Positions 7,962 to 17,817 of a stretch of 64,000 nucleotides of DNA are shown one piece after another. A model generated the notes under the pieces. It did no database searches. It saw only the letters and a list, made by a program, of their open reading frames with translations, and was not told the DNA's origin. This DNA comes from an uncultured Bacteroidota bacterium (GTDB taxonomy: Bacteria; Bacteroidota; Bacteroidia; Chitinophagales; Chitinophagaceae): assembly GCA_903905065.1 (NCBI GenBank), contig CAIVEW010000044.1, positions 186,001 to 250,000 of the forward strand, written 5' to 3'. Each line of letters starts with the position of its first letter. Position 1 is the first letter of the stretch. The position numbers were made by a program, and so were the translations under genes.

Positions 7962-8480
7962 ATGAAAAGATATTTATTTATTCCGGGATTATTAATGATG
8001 ATAGCTTTGTCCGGTTTTATCCAGGCTGATTCCTGGGTTAAATACAACTCTGCAGAGGGGCATTACTCCATTTCTTTTCCGGGCAAGCCGGAAGAAACTA
8101 CGCAAGACGACAAAAATGAAGATGGTACTCCTTTCAAAATCCATTCCAGCACATATGCTCCGAACGACAAAGAGGTCTACATGTCCGGCTGGATAGACAT
8201 GACTACCTTTTATCCCAAAAACGGTGACGTAAAGCAGATGCTGGAAAACAGCAGGGACGGCGTTACAAGTGCCATTAATGCTATCAAGGTAACTACCCTC
8301 GAAACAAAACTAGGCGACAAGCCTTATATTGAGTTTACTTTTTTCACAAATCAGTCTGCCGGGAAAGGCCGGATATACCTGGTAAATAAGTTTCAGTATT
8401 CCATTATCACCATCTGCCCGATCAAGACCGGTGTCACAGCCGCTGCCGAAAAATTCATACACTCGTTTACGGTTATATAA
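7962..8480 (+). CDS. Secreted protein of unknown function, paralogue B
   Basis: 172 residues from ATG 7962 (ATG 7941 would add seven residues before the signal peptide). The signal peptide is MKRYLFIPGLLMMIALSGF. Shares with paralogue A (5018-5536): AEGHYSISFPGKPEETTQDD, GDKPYIEFTF, NKFQYSIITI and the C-terminal KFIHSF. It follows the cyclase by 122 bases on the same strand. The two proteins probably arose by local duplication. Function unknown. Confidence 0.8.
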   Translation: MKRYLFIPGLLMMIALSGFIQADSWVKYNSAEGHYSISFPGKPEETTQDDKNEDGTPFKIHSSTYAPNDKEVYMSGWIDMTTFYPKNGDVKQMLENSRDGVTSAINAIKVTTLETKLGDKPYIEFTFFTNQSAGKGRIYLVNKFQYSIITICPIKTGVTAAAEKFIHSFTVI

Positions 8481-8627
8481 GGGCGGTACGTTATTTAATT
8501 GATTGCCAGTGGATTGAGTTGGTAAAGCGCGCCCCGGCGCATTCTGGCGCCACATTTGTTTTTCCCGAATCAATTTTTTTTATGGTTTCATTAAGGAGAT
8601 CATGGTATAGCACAGAATAATTAGTTA

Positions 8628-8635
8628 TAGCTTTG
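8628..8635 (+). promoter_or_regulatory. -7 promoter element of the efflux locus
   Basis: TAGCTTTG fits TAnnTTTG and ends 11 bases before the ATG at 8647, which implies a very short leader. No good -33 TTTG is visible. Confidence 0.5.
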
Positions 8636-8646
8636 CCACCCTAAGA

Positions 8647-9051
8647 ATGTCCTACTACCACCATAAGAAATCAGTAGTTATCCGCTCATTGTGGCTTGGG
8701 CTGGCGGTGTTTTTTACCGTCTTCTGTTCCAGCCCGGTGAAAAGATATGTGCGCCTGCATCTCTATGATCAAAAGTCTTTAAACACAAACTTAGCAGGCG
8801 ATCACTGCTCCACTCACGATATTAAGGATTGCCTGATCGCAGATAAGCACCAATCTGAAATAGCCGTGGCCGATATGCAGGCCCATGGCGGTGACCTTCA
8901 ACACGCTGAAGGTTTTTTCCCCGCATCTTTTGCACGTGAACTTGTACTTACTTTTCTCGGGAAAGACGAAGTACGGTATGCTCCTTCCTTGCCTCCCGGG
9001 ATAGGTATGTCCACGCCTGTCTATTTGTGGGTGCGCCATTTACAAGTCTGA
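8647..9051 (+). CDS. Unknown membrane-anchored protein leading the efflux operon
   Basis: 134 residues with a basic start, one hydrophobic segment about 11-28 (LWLGLAVFFTVFCSS), then a His- and Cys-containing polar domain (GDHCSTHD, KDCLIADKHQ, MQAHGGDLQHAEG). Not a named family as far as I can tell. It starts just after an exact -7 element and ends 136 bases before the RND permease start on the same strand, so it probably opens that operon. The His/Cys content would allow metal binding, but no defined motif supports this. Confidence 0.6.
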   Translation: MSYYHHKKSVVIRSLWLGLAVFFTVFCSSPVKRYVRLHLYDQKSLNTNLAGDHCSTHDIKDCLIADKHQSEIAVADMQAHGGDLQHAEGFFPASFARELVLTFLGKDEVRYAPSLPPGIGMSTPVYLWVRHLQV

Positions 9052-9187
9052 TATCTCCCCCTCTGATTGAATGGCAGCGCTGGTGATCCGCCTGTTCATT
9101 CGCCAATGTTCCTTTTTCTTTCTTGTCCTGAAACCTCGCAGAAGAAATGCGTTATCAGGACTGCGTTCAAAGTTCAATTTTAAAAAC

Positions 9188-12100
9188 ATGTGGATAGTTA
9201 GATTAGCATTAAGAAGGCCTTATACGGTTGCGGTAATGTCGTTTCTTATTTTAATGATGGGGATAATGGCGATCAAATCAATGATGGTAGATATATTCCC
9301 GGTAATTGATATTCCTGTTGTATCCGTTATTTGGACCTATCCGGGTCTTTCGGCTGCGGAAATGGAAAAAAAAGTAACCTACCTCAGCGAGCGCGGCATA
9401 TCGTCTTCGGTTAATGGCGTAGAGCGCATAGAGTCGCAGACGCAGCCGGGGATAGGCATATTGCGTGTTTATTTTGAAAAGGGTGCAGACATTGGCGCGG
9501 CCATTGCGCAGATGTCTGCAGTGGCCGGCACATCCATACATGGCATGCCGCCAGGAATACAACTACCGGTTATCCTCCAGTTCAATGCAACCAATGTACC
9601 AGTAGCCCAGCTCACAATGTCAAGCAAAACGTTGGGTGAAGACAAAATATTCGACTACGCGCTCAATTTTATACGCCTCCGTTTGTTCACGATACCGGGT
9701 CTTTCCACCCCGGCCCCTTTTGGCGGCAAGCAGCGCGAAATTGTGGTGGATGGTGATCCCAAGTCAATGCAAGCATATGGGTTGTCTCCTGTAGACCTGC
9801 TGAATGCGCTGCAAAATTCCAACCTGATCATCCCTGCAGGTACGGCGCGTATAGGTTCCCGTGAATATAATGTGCAGCTTAATTCCAGCCCGGACGCGGT
9901 AAAAGAGTTTGAAAAGATCCCGGTAAAATGGATCAATGGCCAGGTAGTGACGCTAGGCCAGATAGCCAAAATATCGGATGGTTATGCCGACCAGACAAAC
10001 ATAGTGCGTGTGGACCGTAAGCGTTCTGCCTACTTGTGTATTCTTAAGAAATCAAACAGTTCTACGTTGGCCGTAGTGGAAGCGGCCAAGGCAATGATAC
10101 CACGAATAAAAGCAGAAGCGCCGGAAGGGCTTGACCTGAAAGTAGATTTTGACCAGTCGGTATTTGTGGAAAATTCAATCGAGAGCGTACTCCATGAGGC
10201 AGTTATCGGGGCCATTTTAGTGTCATTAATGATCATGTTTTTCCTCGGTAGCTGGCGAAGCATGGTGATCGTTTGTACCTCCATCCCGCTGTCTATTCTG
10301 GTGGGGATCATCTTCCTGAAACTGACCGGGAACTCACTGAATATCATGACGCTCGGCGGCCTGTCCCTTGCTATTGGCATGCTTGTAGATGATGCCACCG
10401 TAGAAGTAGAAAATATACATAGGAACCGAGGGCTTGGAAAGCCCCTTACGATCGCTATTCTAGATGGCGCCCAGCAAATAGCAGTGCCGGCACTTATGGC
10501 CACGCTGGCTATTTGTATCGTGTTCTTTCCCGTGGTGCTGCTTACCGGGCCTTCCAAATATTTATTCCAGGCTATGGCCTTATCTGTGGTCATCTCCATG
10601 ATGGCCTCTTATATATTGTCCAGAACACTGGTTCCGGTGCTCGCACGTATGCTCATGGCCAGTGAACATCATGGTGATGAGCCGCCGGTGAACGGCAGTC
10701 AGTTCAACGATTTTTCCTTCCGGTTCAACAAGGAGCGCGACAGGCGCTTTGAGAAATTTACAGAACGATACGCAAAACTGCTGCACAGCTTTTTAAAGAA
10801 CCGGAAAGCGGTGCTCATCATCACGTTTTGCGTGATGGTGATCTCGGTATTGCTTGTCAAGGTAATCGGTACTGATTTTTTCCCGAACACCGATACCGGG
10901 ATGATGAAGCTGCACTTCCGCGCGCCTGTTGGTAGCCGCATAGAGGAAACTGAGCGGCTGGTCGATTCTGCGGAGGCTCATATCCAGCGCATCATCGGGA
11001 AAAAAGACCTTGGTGTAGTAAATGATATGATCGGCGTTCCGCTCTTTTACAATCTCGCTTTTGTGCAGACAGACAATACCAGCAGCATGGATGCAGACAT
11101 TCTTATTTCACTCAATAAAGACCATAAACCCACAAATGAATATGTACGGCAGATACGTAAAGACCTCAGCGATGGCTTTCCGGGCTGTGCTATATACTTC
11201 CAGTCGGCGGATATTGTGAGCCAGGTATTGAATTTTGGCGTGTCTGCACCTATAGACATACAAATTGAGAACAACAACTATGATACATCATACCGGTATG
11301 CTACGATGCTGAAGAACGCAATCCGAACCATTCCGGGTATTGCCGATGTGAACATCAAACAAGTTCTGGACTACCCAACGCTGAAGTTCAACGTGAACAG
11401 GGAGCGCGCACAGGAACTGGGGCTCCAGCAAAAAGATGTAGCGAACGCCATGCTGGTGGCGCTATCATCTAATGCCACTGTTGCGCCGTCGTTCTATATC
11501 AATTCGGTGAATAATGTAAACTACAACGTCGCGGTGAAGATACCCTTCCAGGAGCTCAATTCTGTGAACAGCATATTAAACACACCTGTTACTTCCAGTT
11601 CACCAACTCCGAACGTAGTCAGTCTTACAAATATGCCGACGTCCCAGGCACAGACCCTGGGCAACCTTGCGACCGTCAGCTACGAGAACCAATATGACGT
11701 GATCAGCCACTATACGGTGCAGCGCGTGATGGACATTACCGCGAATGTGGATGGTCGCGATATGGGCTCTGTGGCCGATGATATAGAGAAGAAGATAGCC
11801 GCAATGGGGCATATACCGCCTACTATGCACATACGTATGCGCGGCCAGCCAGAGGTAATGGAGAGCACCTTTAAAACCCTGGGCCTGGGACTTATTATTT
11901 CGGTTATACTGGTTTACCTGCTGATGGTTGTATTATTCCAGACCTGGCTCGATCCGTTTATTATCCTGTTTGCTGTGCCCGGTGCTTTTGTAGGGATACT
12001 GTGGATGCTGGCCCTTACCGGTACTACCATTAATACAGTATCGCTTATGGGTTCGATAGTAGCGGTAGGTATTGCCGTGTCTAACTCCATTTTGATGGTA

Positions 12101-12481
12101 AGTTTTGCAAATGAGGTGCGGATAGAAAAAGGCCTTAATGCGGTGGAAGCGGCGCTGGAAGCGGGCAAAACCCGCCTGCGCCCGGTCCTGATGACGGCCC
12201 TGGCCATGATATTGGGCATGATACCGATGGCATTAGGAACAGGAGCAGGTGGCGAGCAGAACGCGCCGCTTGGGCGCGCCGTGATGGGTGGCCTCATCGT
12301 AGCAACTGTTGTTACGCTGTTCATCGTCCCGGTTATTTATTCCCTGTTAAGAAAAAATGCGCCGACACGGAATAAGCTGGACCAACAGTTTGCGCTGGAA
12401 ACGATGCGTTACGATGAAGTGGAAGGTGCTCATACTTTACTAACGCCCGATCCATCGGTAACTACCCGTGAACAACATTAA
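9188..12481 (+). CDS. RND efflux transporter permease
   Basis: Inner-membrane proton-driven pump of a tripartite efflux system. From ATG 9188 it is 1097 residues; the family usually begins close to the first helix, as here (MWIVRLALRRPYTVAVMSF), whereas the upstream ATG at 9071 adds 39 atypical residues. Features are TM1 about 12-30, two periplasmic porter segments, and TM4 with the paired aspartates of the proton relay (GMLVDDATVEVENIHRN). The PVIDIPVVSVIWTYPGLS segment after TM1 fits the HAE1/multidrug branch better than heavy-metal pumps. The adaptor follows after 30 bases. Permease-first order is less common than adaptor-first. Substrate unknown. Confidence 0.93.
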   Translation: MWIVRLALRRPYTVAVMSFLILMMGIMAIKSMMVDIFPVIDIPVVSVIWTYPGLSAAEMEKKVTYLSERGISSSVNGVERIESQTQPGIGILRVYFEKGADIGAAIAQMSAVAGTSIHGMPPGIQLPVILQFNATNVPVAQLTMSSKTLGEDKIFDYALNFIRLRLFTIPGLSTPAPFGGKQREIVVDGDPKSMQAYGLSPVDLLNALQNSNLIIPAGTARIGSREYNVQLNSSPDAVKEFEKIPVKWINGQVVTLGQIAKISDGYADQTNIVRVDRKRSAYLCILKKSNSSTLAVVEAAKAMIPRIKAEAPEGLDLKVDFDQSVFVENSIESVLHEAVIGAILVSLMIMFFLGSWRSMVIVCTSIPLSILVGIIFLKLTGNSLNIMTLGGLSLAIGMLVDDATVEVENIHRNRGLGKPLTIAILDGAQQIAVPALMATLAICIVFFPVVLLTGPSKYLFQAMALSVVISMMASYILSRTLVPVLARMLMASEHHGDEPPVNGSQFNDFSFRFNKERDRRFEKFTERYAKLLHSFLKNRKAVLIITFCVMVISVLLVKVIGTDFFPNTDTGMMKLHFRAPVGSRIEETERLVDSAEAHIQRIIGKKDLGVVNDMIGVPLFYNLAFVQTDNTSSMDADILISLNKDHKPTNEYVRQIRKDLSDGFPGCAIYFQSADIVSQVLNFGVSAPIDIQIENNNYDTSYRYATMLKNAIRTIPGIADVNIKQVLDYPTLKFNVNRERAQELGLQQKDVANAMLVALSSNATVAPSFYINSVNNVNYNVAVKIPFQELNSVNSILNTPVTSSSPTPNVVSLTNMPTSQAQTLGNLATVSYENQYDVISHYTVQRVMDITANVDGRDMGSVADDIEKKIAAMGHIPPTMHIRMRGQPEVMESTFKTLGLGLIISVILVYLLMVVLFQTWLDPFIILFAVPGAFVGILWMLALTGTTINTVSLMGSIVAVGIAVSNSILMVSFANEVRIEKGLNAVEAALEAGKTRLRPVLMTALAMILGMIPMALGTGAGGEQNAPLGRAVMGGLIVATVVTLFIVPVIYSLLRKNAPTRNKLDQQFALETMRYDEVEGAHTLLTPDPSVTTREQH

Positions 12482-12511
12482 TAAAAGTTGTAAAAAAATA
12501 AATAGAAACTT

Positions 12512-13618
12512 ATGAATACAGATAACAAAAACAGCTCCGCAAGCATCTGGATAGGCGGTATCCTTTTAGTGGCTGTTGCTGCCGGCGGACTGGGTTATAA
12601 GGTGCTCCACCAGAAAGAATCGCTGGAGAAGGAAACGCAAGCCAAGGTGGCCGAGATCAAGGGTGGGCCCGTGGTAAAAGTCATTACTGCAGGAATGTCA
12701 TCTGCGGAGAAAGGGCTGGTGCTCATCGGTGAAGCACGGCCTTTTCAGACGGTGACGTTGTATGCCAAAACCAGCGGGTATATGAATAAGATACTCGTGG
12801 ATAAAGGCGATAAGGTGAAGCAAGGCCAGTTGCTGGCAACGATCATCTCGCCGGAGACCGACCAGGCATATAAAGCAGCGCTGGCCGACCTGGAAAACAA
12901 AAAGAAAATTGCGGCACGCGACAAGGCACTGGTGGAGAAAGATTACATTTCTAAGGAGGACGCCGAGGCATCTGCGACTGCCGTGCAGGTAGCTGAGGCA
13001 CAGGTGCAATCGCTAAAGGAGCAAATGCTGTATAAAAATATAGTGGCTCCTTTTGCGGGTACGATTACGGCCCGCTTTGCTGACCCCGGCGCACTGGTGC
13101 AGAATGCTACCAACTCACAAACGAGCGCTCAGCCGGTGGTAACCCTTTCGCAACTGGACAAGATCCGCATCTATGTGTACGTATCTCAAAGCGATGCGAC
13201 TTTCCTGCAGGAAGGTTATCCGGTTACGATCACTATGGCAGAAAGGCCAACGGTGAAAATAAAGGCCACTGTGACCCGAATAGCGGGTGAACTGGACCCC
13301 AAGACCCGAATGATGCTTGCAGAAATAGACCTGCCCAATACGACTGACCCTATCATTCCCGGTTCCTATTTGCAGGTTACGTTCCAGGCGCCGGAGCAGA
13401 AGCATCTTTCGATACCATCTGAAGCGCTGGTAGTGAGAGGGGGTAAGTATTTCGCACCGGTCATTATTGACAGCGCCATACATTACCAGCCGATAGTGGT
13501 GGACAACAACAATGGCGTGCGAGTGTCGATACTAAGTGGTATCAATGTAGGCGATGTAGTGGGTATAAGTGTGAGCCCCGAATTGCCGGAAGGACAAAAA
13601 GTGAGAATACAGCTGTAA
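12512..13618 (+). CDS. RND efflux periplasmic adaptor (membrane fusion protein)
   Basis: 368 residues. Links the permease to the outer-membrane channel. An N-terminal membrane anchor (about 10-28) is followed by the lipoyl half-motif SGYMNKILVDKGDKVKQGQL, an alpha-helical hairpin about 105-165 (rich in Ala, Lys and Glu), the second lipoyl half VAPFAGTITARFADPGALV and beta-barrel and proximal domains to the end. It lies 30 bases after the permease on the same strand. Confidence 0.93.
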   Translation: MNTDNKNSSASIWIGGILLVAVAAGGLGYKVLHQKESLEKETQAKVAEIKGGPVVKVITAGMSSAEKGLVLIGEARPFQTVTLYAKTSGYMNKILVDKGDKVKQGQLLATIISPETDQAYKAALADLENKKKIAARDKALVEKDYISKEDAEASATAVQVAEAQVQSLKEQMLYKNIVAPFAGTITARFADPGALVQNATNSQTSAQPVVTLSQLDKIRIYVYVSQSDATFLQEGYPVTITMAERPTVKIKATVTRIAGELDPKTRMMLAEIDLPNTTDPIIPGSYLQVTFQAPEQKHLSIPSEALVVRGGKYFAPVIIDSAIHYQPIVVDNNNGVRVSILSGINVGDVVGISVSPELPEGQKVRIQL

Positions 13619-13675
13619 AGTGAGCCGAGGTAGTAGATCTAATTGTGCCGGAATTTCGCTTTTATAAAATCATTT

Positions 13676-13820
13676 AGTTGCCCCGACCTTCAGGCTGGGG
13701 GAGAAAAAAAATAAACTCGCAGGCTTTGGCCAAAACAGGATAATCAGGGAACCGGGTGGTATTTATTTTGCCTAAAGCCAGAACCCTTGATCGATCATTT
13801 CCCCGGCCTAAAGGCCGGGG
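13676..13820. repeat. Paired REP-like hairpins (BIME-like unit)
   Basis: Two G/C hairpins lie about 120 bases apart in the adaptor-channel gap. One is CCCCGACCTTCAGGCTGGGG at 13681-13700 (one mismatch, one G-T pair); the other is CCCCGGCCTAAAGGCCGGGG at 13801-13820 (perfect 9-bp stem). Between them an imperfect inverted pair GGCTTTGGC...GCCTAAAGCC is visible. Bases 13676-13694 recur inverted at 873-891. The unit may attenuate expression of the distal tolC-like gene. Confidence 0.7.
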
Positions 13821-13857
13821 CTATTAGACAAGAAGTTGTAATTAAAAAAAGAAGAGC

Positions 13858-15228
13858 ATGAAAAATAAAATCGCATTCCTGATCGTGATCATTTTATTGT
13901 CATTTGCCATGAACGCCGTAGCGCAACAGACCGCTAAGGTACTGAGTCTGCAGGATTGTGTAAGCATGGCGCTGGACCATTCGACCGCCGTTTTGAAAGG
14001 TAATAACAGCGTTGCTTCGGCAGGGGCACAGGTATTGGCTGCTTACGGTCAATACTTGCCTAACCTGGCTGCAGGCGGTGGCTATAATTACGACAGGGGT
14101 AATAACTTCTACGCCTCTGCGGGCCCGGAGGTGATCAATACAAGTCGCAGCCAGTTCAACTACCAGCTTACCAGCAGCCTGAACCTGTTTACCGGTTACT
14201 ACAATTACTCTACCTGGAAATCGGCAAAACTGAATCAACAGATGTCCGGTCTGTCGCTGGAAAGGGCAAAGCAACAGATAGAGCTGGATGTTACACAAGC
14301 CTATTTACAGGTCGTCCTGGACAAAAAAATAGTTTCACTGGACAGCGCAAACCTGGCAACTTCGCTGAAAAGAGAAGACCAGCTAGTGGCGCTTACCGAT
14401 GTGGGCCGGAAATCTAAGACAGACCTTTACCAGCAGCAGGCGCAGACCAGCAGCGACAAACTCCTGTTCATCAATGCGCAGAGCCGCATGCAGAATGATA
14501 AAATATTATTGTTCCAAAAGTTGCGGATAGATTCTACCGATAACTATGATGTTGCAGACATTGCCATTGATGATAACCCGGCAGCGGCGCAGTATGGCAA
14601 CAGGGAGGCCCTTGTAAATGAGGCGTTACAGGATCGTGCTGACTTTAAATCTGCGATGCTGAATACGGAGTATGCCAACTGGATCATCCGGAAATACCGC
14701 AGCGGTTATCTGCCAAATGTGAGCCTGTCAGCCGGAATTTATAACAATGGTGCGTATTTCAACTCACTGAGCATAAACGGGGAGAGCGCACAACCGGCGA
14801 CGCAGGAAGTGATACCGACTCAGCTATATAAATATACCTATGGCCTTGTTGGCATTAATGCCGTCTGGAACATATTTGACCGGTACTATACCAAGTCTAA
14901 TGTGGCCATGGCTAAAATAAACGCAGATAATGCAAAAATAGATCTGCAGGATACACGAATAGGTGTAGTTGCCGATGTGAAACACGCCTACAACGATTAT
15001 ACAAATGCGGTACAGCAAATGGAGACCGTAGACAAAGGACTGACCGCTGCGCAAAAGGCCTACGAAGCTGTAAATGGCCGCTACAAAGAAGGCGCCGCCG
15101 ATTTCATCACCGAATCGAATGCGCAACTGGTGTTACTGCAGGCGTCGGAAAATAAAATACAGGCATCTGTAAACATGATGTTACAGAAGAAGATCATTGA
15201 CTTTTACGTTGGGTCGATCAGGCGCTAA
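13858..15228 (+). CDS. TolC-family outer membrane efflux channel
   Basis: 456 residues with a signal peptide ending about residue 22 (AVAQQ). Two outer-membrane-efflux repeats follow: AQVLAAYGQYLPNLAAGGGY in the first and YANWIIRKYRSGYLPNVSLS in the second, with long coiled helices between. This is the outer-membrane exit duct for the RND pump encoded upstream. It is separated from the adaptor gene by 239 bases carrying a REP-like pair. Confidence 0.92.
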   Translation: MKNKIAFLIVIILLSFAMNAVAQQTAKVLSLQDCVSMALDHSTAVLKGNNSVASAGAQVLAAYGQYLPNLAAGGGYNYDRGNNFYASAGPEVINTSRSQFNYQLTSSLNLFTGYYNYSTWKSAKLNQQMSGLSLERAKQQIELDVTQAYLQVVLDKKIVSLDSANLATSLKREDQLVALTDVGRKSKTDLYQQQAQTSSDKLLFINAQSRMQNDKILLFQKLRIDSTDNYDVADIAIDDNPAAAQYGNREALVNEALQDRADFKSAMLNTEYANWIIRKYRSGYLPNVSLSAGIYNNGAYFNSLSINGESAQPATQEVIPTQLYKYTYGLVGINAVWNIFDRYYTKSNVAMAKINADNAKIDLQDTRIGVVADVKHAYNDYTNAVQQMETVDKGLTAAQKAYEAVNGRYKEGAADFITESNAQLVLLQASENKIQASVNMMLQKKIIDFYVGSIRR

Positions 15229-15306
15229 GCGTGCCTTTTTTCATGGTGATCGCTGCGGGGTAAACCTCTCCGGAGCAGGTGGGATAGTTACTGTAAACCT
15301 GTAACG

Positions 15307-15726
15307 TTAGCACATCATTGCGCTTATTTTTTCCAGCTTTTCTACGTTCAGCGGCTTATTCAGGTACAGTTTTATGTTCGGGAATTCTGTCGACATTTTT
15401 TTGTCTATCGGGTCCAGGGAGGAAGTTAGCAGCACTACGTTGATCTTGTTTTTGAGCGCATCGTACTTTTCGTTGAGGGCGCTCAGAAATTCAAAGCCGT
15501 TCATTTTGGGCATGTGGATGTCGAGGAAGATCAGATCAGGCAATTCCGCCATTTTCTCATCTACAATACCAAAATGTGAGAGCGCATCACCGGGGGAGCC
15601 AAACACCAGCAATTCCTGGCTGAAATTGCATTTTTTCATTGTGTTCTCAATAATGTACTGGTCAATTTTTGTATCTTCTATTGCAACTACTTTCTTAAAT
15701 GAGAACTTACTGTCCGGGTTGATCAT
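15307..15726 (-). CDS. Single-domain response regulator (CheY-like)
   Basis: 139 residues, receiver domain only. The acidic pair is degenerate (IEDTKID rather than DD), the phosphoacceptor is D69 in IFLDIHMPKMNG, the switch Ser/Thr is in LLTSSLD and the lysine is K124 (NKPL). It starts six bases after the histidine kinase stop on the same strand, so it is very probably its phosphotransfer partner. A similar receiver protein is at 34399-34824. No output domain. Confidence 0.9.
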   Translation of the reverse strand: MINPDSKFSFKKVVAIEDTKIDQYIIENTMKKCNFSQELLVFGSPGDALSHFGIVDEKMAELPDLIFLDIHMPKMNGFEFLSALNEKYDALKNKINVVLLTSSLDPIDKKMSTEFPNIKLYLNKPLNVEKLEKISAMMC

Positions 15727-15732
15727 CCTTGA

Positions 15733-17817
15733 TTAGTTTTGGTTGTGAAGCATATTGGGAATGAGAATAGAAAATTTAGTGCCTACATTATGTTCTGATT
15801 CTATCATTATTTCGCCTTCCAGTTTTTCTACGGCCAGCTTCACCAGGTGCAGTCCTATACCGGTGCCATTATTATCAGCCGATACCCTGTAGAACATATC
15901 AAATATCTTCTCCTGGTCTTCTTTGGCAATACCTATTCCGTTGTCAATGACTTCTATTTTTGCATTTTCGTCAGTCGCATTTATGCGCACCTCCACAAAC
16001 GGATGGTCTGTAGTGGGGTTACTATACCTGATGGCGTTCGAGATAAGGTTGTTCAGAATGATGTTGAGCAACTTAGGGTCGGAATGAAAAAGGACACCGT
16101 TTTTTACGTATTTTTTGAATTCCACCGGCGTCTGCTGCGGGTTCATGAATTTAAGGAAGTTGGTCGTGTCGTTCAATATATCTTCGAGGCAGACGGCTTG
16201 TGGCTTCAGTTCGCTCCTGGTACACCTGGAGTAATCCAGCAGGTCTATGATAAAGCTATCCAGTTTATTTACGCTACCTCGCAGGTATTCCATCTCGTCA
16301 GCTAGGTGGGTGCCGTCATCTTTCAGCTCTATGAGGTCCAGTATGCCTTTCATAGAGAGCAGTGGCGCCCTGAGATCATGGGATACAACAGATACAAAAT
16401 CCTCCAGGTTAGCATTTACCTTTTTCAGGTCGTCAAGGGAAGAGATGAGCTGTGTTTCCTGCTCTTTGAAGAAAGTAACATCGCGTACACGGGTGATTAT
16501 GCCACCTATCAGCGAGTTGTCGGACATATTATGCACCACACATTCGCACCAAACTTCATCGCCGGCCTTGCTCCTGAACCGGAACGCGATCCGGTTAGTG
16601 TCTTTATTACCGGCTAAAATGTTACGGTAAAAGCCGGTCACCTGGTCAAGGTCGGCTGGATGCACGATATCCGTCAGGGCTGTGCCGGTAATATCTTCCG
16701 GCATATATCCCAAAAGGCGACTTACATTTTCTGACACATAGGTGAGTACCAGCTTGTCATTAAGCAGCAGCACAACCTCGCCTACACCAAAAAGCTGTTT
16801 CTGCAGATCGGTTCTTATCTCGTTTGCGCTGGTGTCCGCTTTCTTATAGGCAGTAATATCGTTTGCGATCAGTTCTATGCGCACAAGCCTGCCGCCCTGG
16901 CCCAAAGTAGGCACCATTCTTGATTCCAGCCAGCGATAGCCACCGTCATTAAGCCGGATACGGAAATTGTGGCAGGCCGTAACACCTTTCGCCAGGTTGC
17001 GGAGCAGCGAGTAGGCGCCAGCTTTATCTTCGTCCGATATGATAGACAAAAAGGAAGCCTCACTAGACCTGTTCTGCAATGGAGTGTCTTCAAATAATTT
17101 CTTAAATGCAACATTTGAAAACAGCACCTTATCATTGATCACATCGTAGGAAAGGTATGCATTGAAAAGATTCTGCAGGACGGCTTCTTTATCTTTCTTC
17201 ACACGATACAGTTCGTTTTCCAGCGTCTTCGTTTCGGTGATGTCCTGCAGTGTACCGATGATCCTGGAAGGAGAAAGGCTGTTTTTATCAAAAAAGATAT
17301 CCGATTTTTTCAAAACTACGCGCTCGCTGCCATCTTTCAGCCTCAGCGTATGCTCTTCTTCATAACGCTTGTTATCATGCCCTTCTTCCGACGCACTTTC
17401 CAGGATGATGCTGAGGTCGTATGGATTAAGCTGTGGGAAGAAGAAATCTTTGCTCAGTTCAAATGACCCTGGCTCCAGTCCTAATATCCGGTACACCTCA
17501 TCGGAAAAGTAATAAACGTGTGCGTCCCCGGTTTTTTTATGAGCGCTTGTGGTATGCTCCGGGAAATCGAACTCCCACGAGCCGGTTTTTGCAGTTTGTT
17601 GAATCAGTGCGTGATGTACCTTCAGGCGTGCACAGTCAGCGGCAGTCTTTGTCTTGTTCTTTACTTTTATCAGGGCATCATGAGACGGGGCCACCTCTAC
17701 CTCATTTTTGTTGTACATCTCGTTTATGGTATCGAGAAAAGGCAGCAACTCGATCGGAATAGAACTCCCAAAATGTTCTTTAAGCTGGTGTAATAAATTC
17801 TTATTGTTTATTGACAT
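15733..17817 (-). CDS. Multi-PAS sensor histidine kinase
   Basis: 694 residues with no transmembrane helix, so cytosolic. Three PAS/PAC units lie at about 68-195, 205-325 and 335-450 (for example RIIGTLQDITETK and ITRVRDVTFFKEQ). The HisKA domain has H480 in FVSVVSHDLRAPLLSMKG, and the HATPase has the N box NNLISNAIRYSN, G1 DNGIGIAKED and G2 GTGIGLHLVK. Signal unknown; PAS folds may bind small molecules or haem. It is followed by a lone receiver gene, suggesting a short phosphorelay. Confidence 0.92.
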   Translation of the reverse strand: MSINNKNLLHQLKEHFGSSIPIELLPFLDTINEMYNKNEVEVAPSHDALIKVKNKTKTAADCARLKVHHALIQQTAKTGSWEFDFPEHTTSAHKKTGDAHVYYFSDEVYRILGLEPGSFELSKDFFFPQLNPYDLSIILESASEEGHDNKRYEEEHTLRLKDGSERVVLKKSDIFFDKNSLSPSRIIGTLQDITETKTLENELYRVKKDKEAVLQNLFNAYLSYDVINDKVLFSNVAFKKLFEDTPLQNRSSEASFLSIISDEDKAGAYSLLRNLAKGVTACHNFRIRLNDGGYRWLESRMVPTLGQGGRLVRIELIANDITAYKKADTSANEIRTDLQKQLFGVGEVVLLLNDKLVLTYVSENVSRLLGYMPEDITGTALTDIVHPADLDQVTGFYRNILAGNKDTNRIAFRFRSKAGDEVWCECVVHNMSDNSLIGGIITRVRDVTFFKEQETQLISSLDDLKKVNANLEDFVSVVSHDLRAPLLSMKGILDLIELKDDGTHLADEMEYLRGSVNKLDSFIIDLLDYSRCTRSELKPQAVCLEDILNDTTNFLKFMNPQQTPVEFKKYVKNGVLFHSDPKLLNIILNNLISNAIRYSNPTTDHPFVEVRINATDENAKIEVIDNGIGIAKEDQEKIFDMFYRVSADNNGTGIGLHLVKLAVEKLEGEIMIESEHNVGTKFSILIPNMLHNQN

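Noticed and set aside
8525-8560. Hairpin GGCGC/GCGCC after paralogue B as a terminator
   Set aside because: Only a 5-bp stem and a poor T tract; too weak to list.
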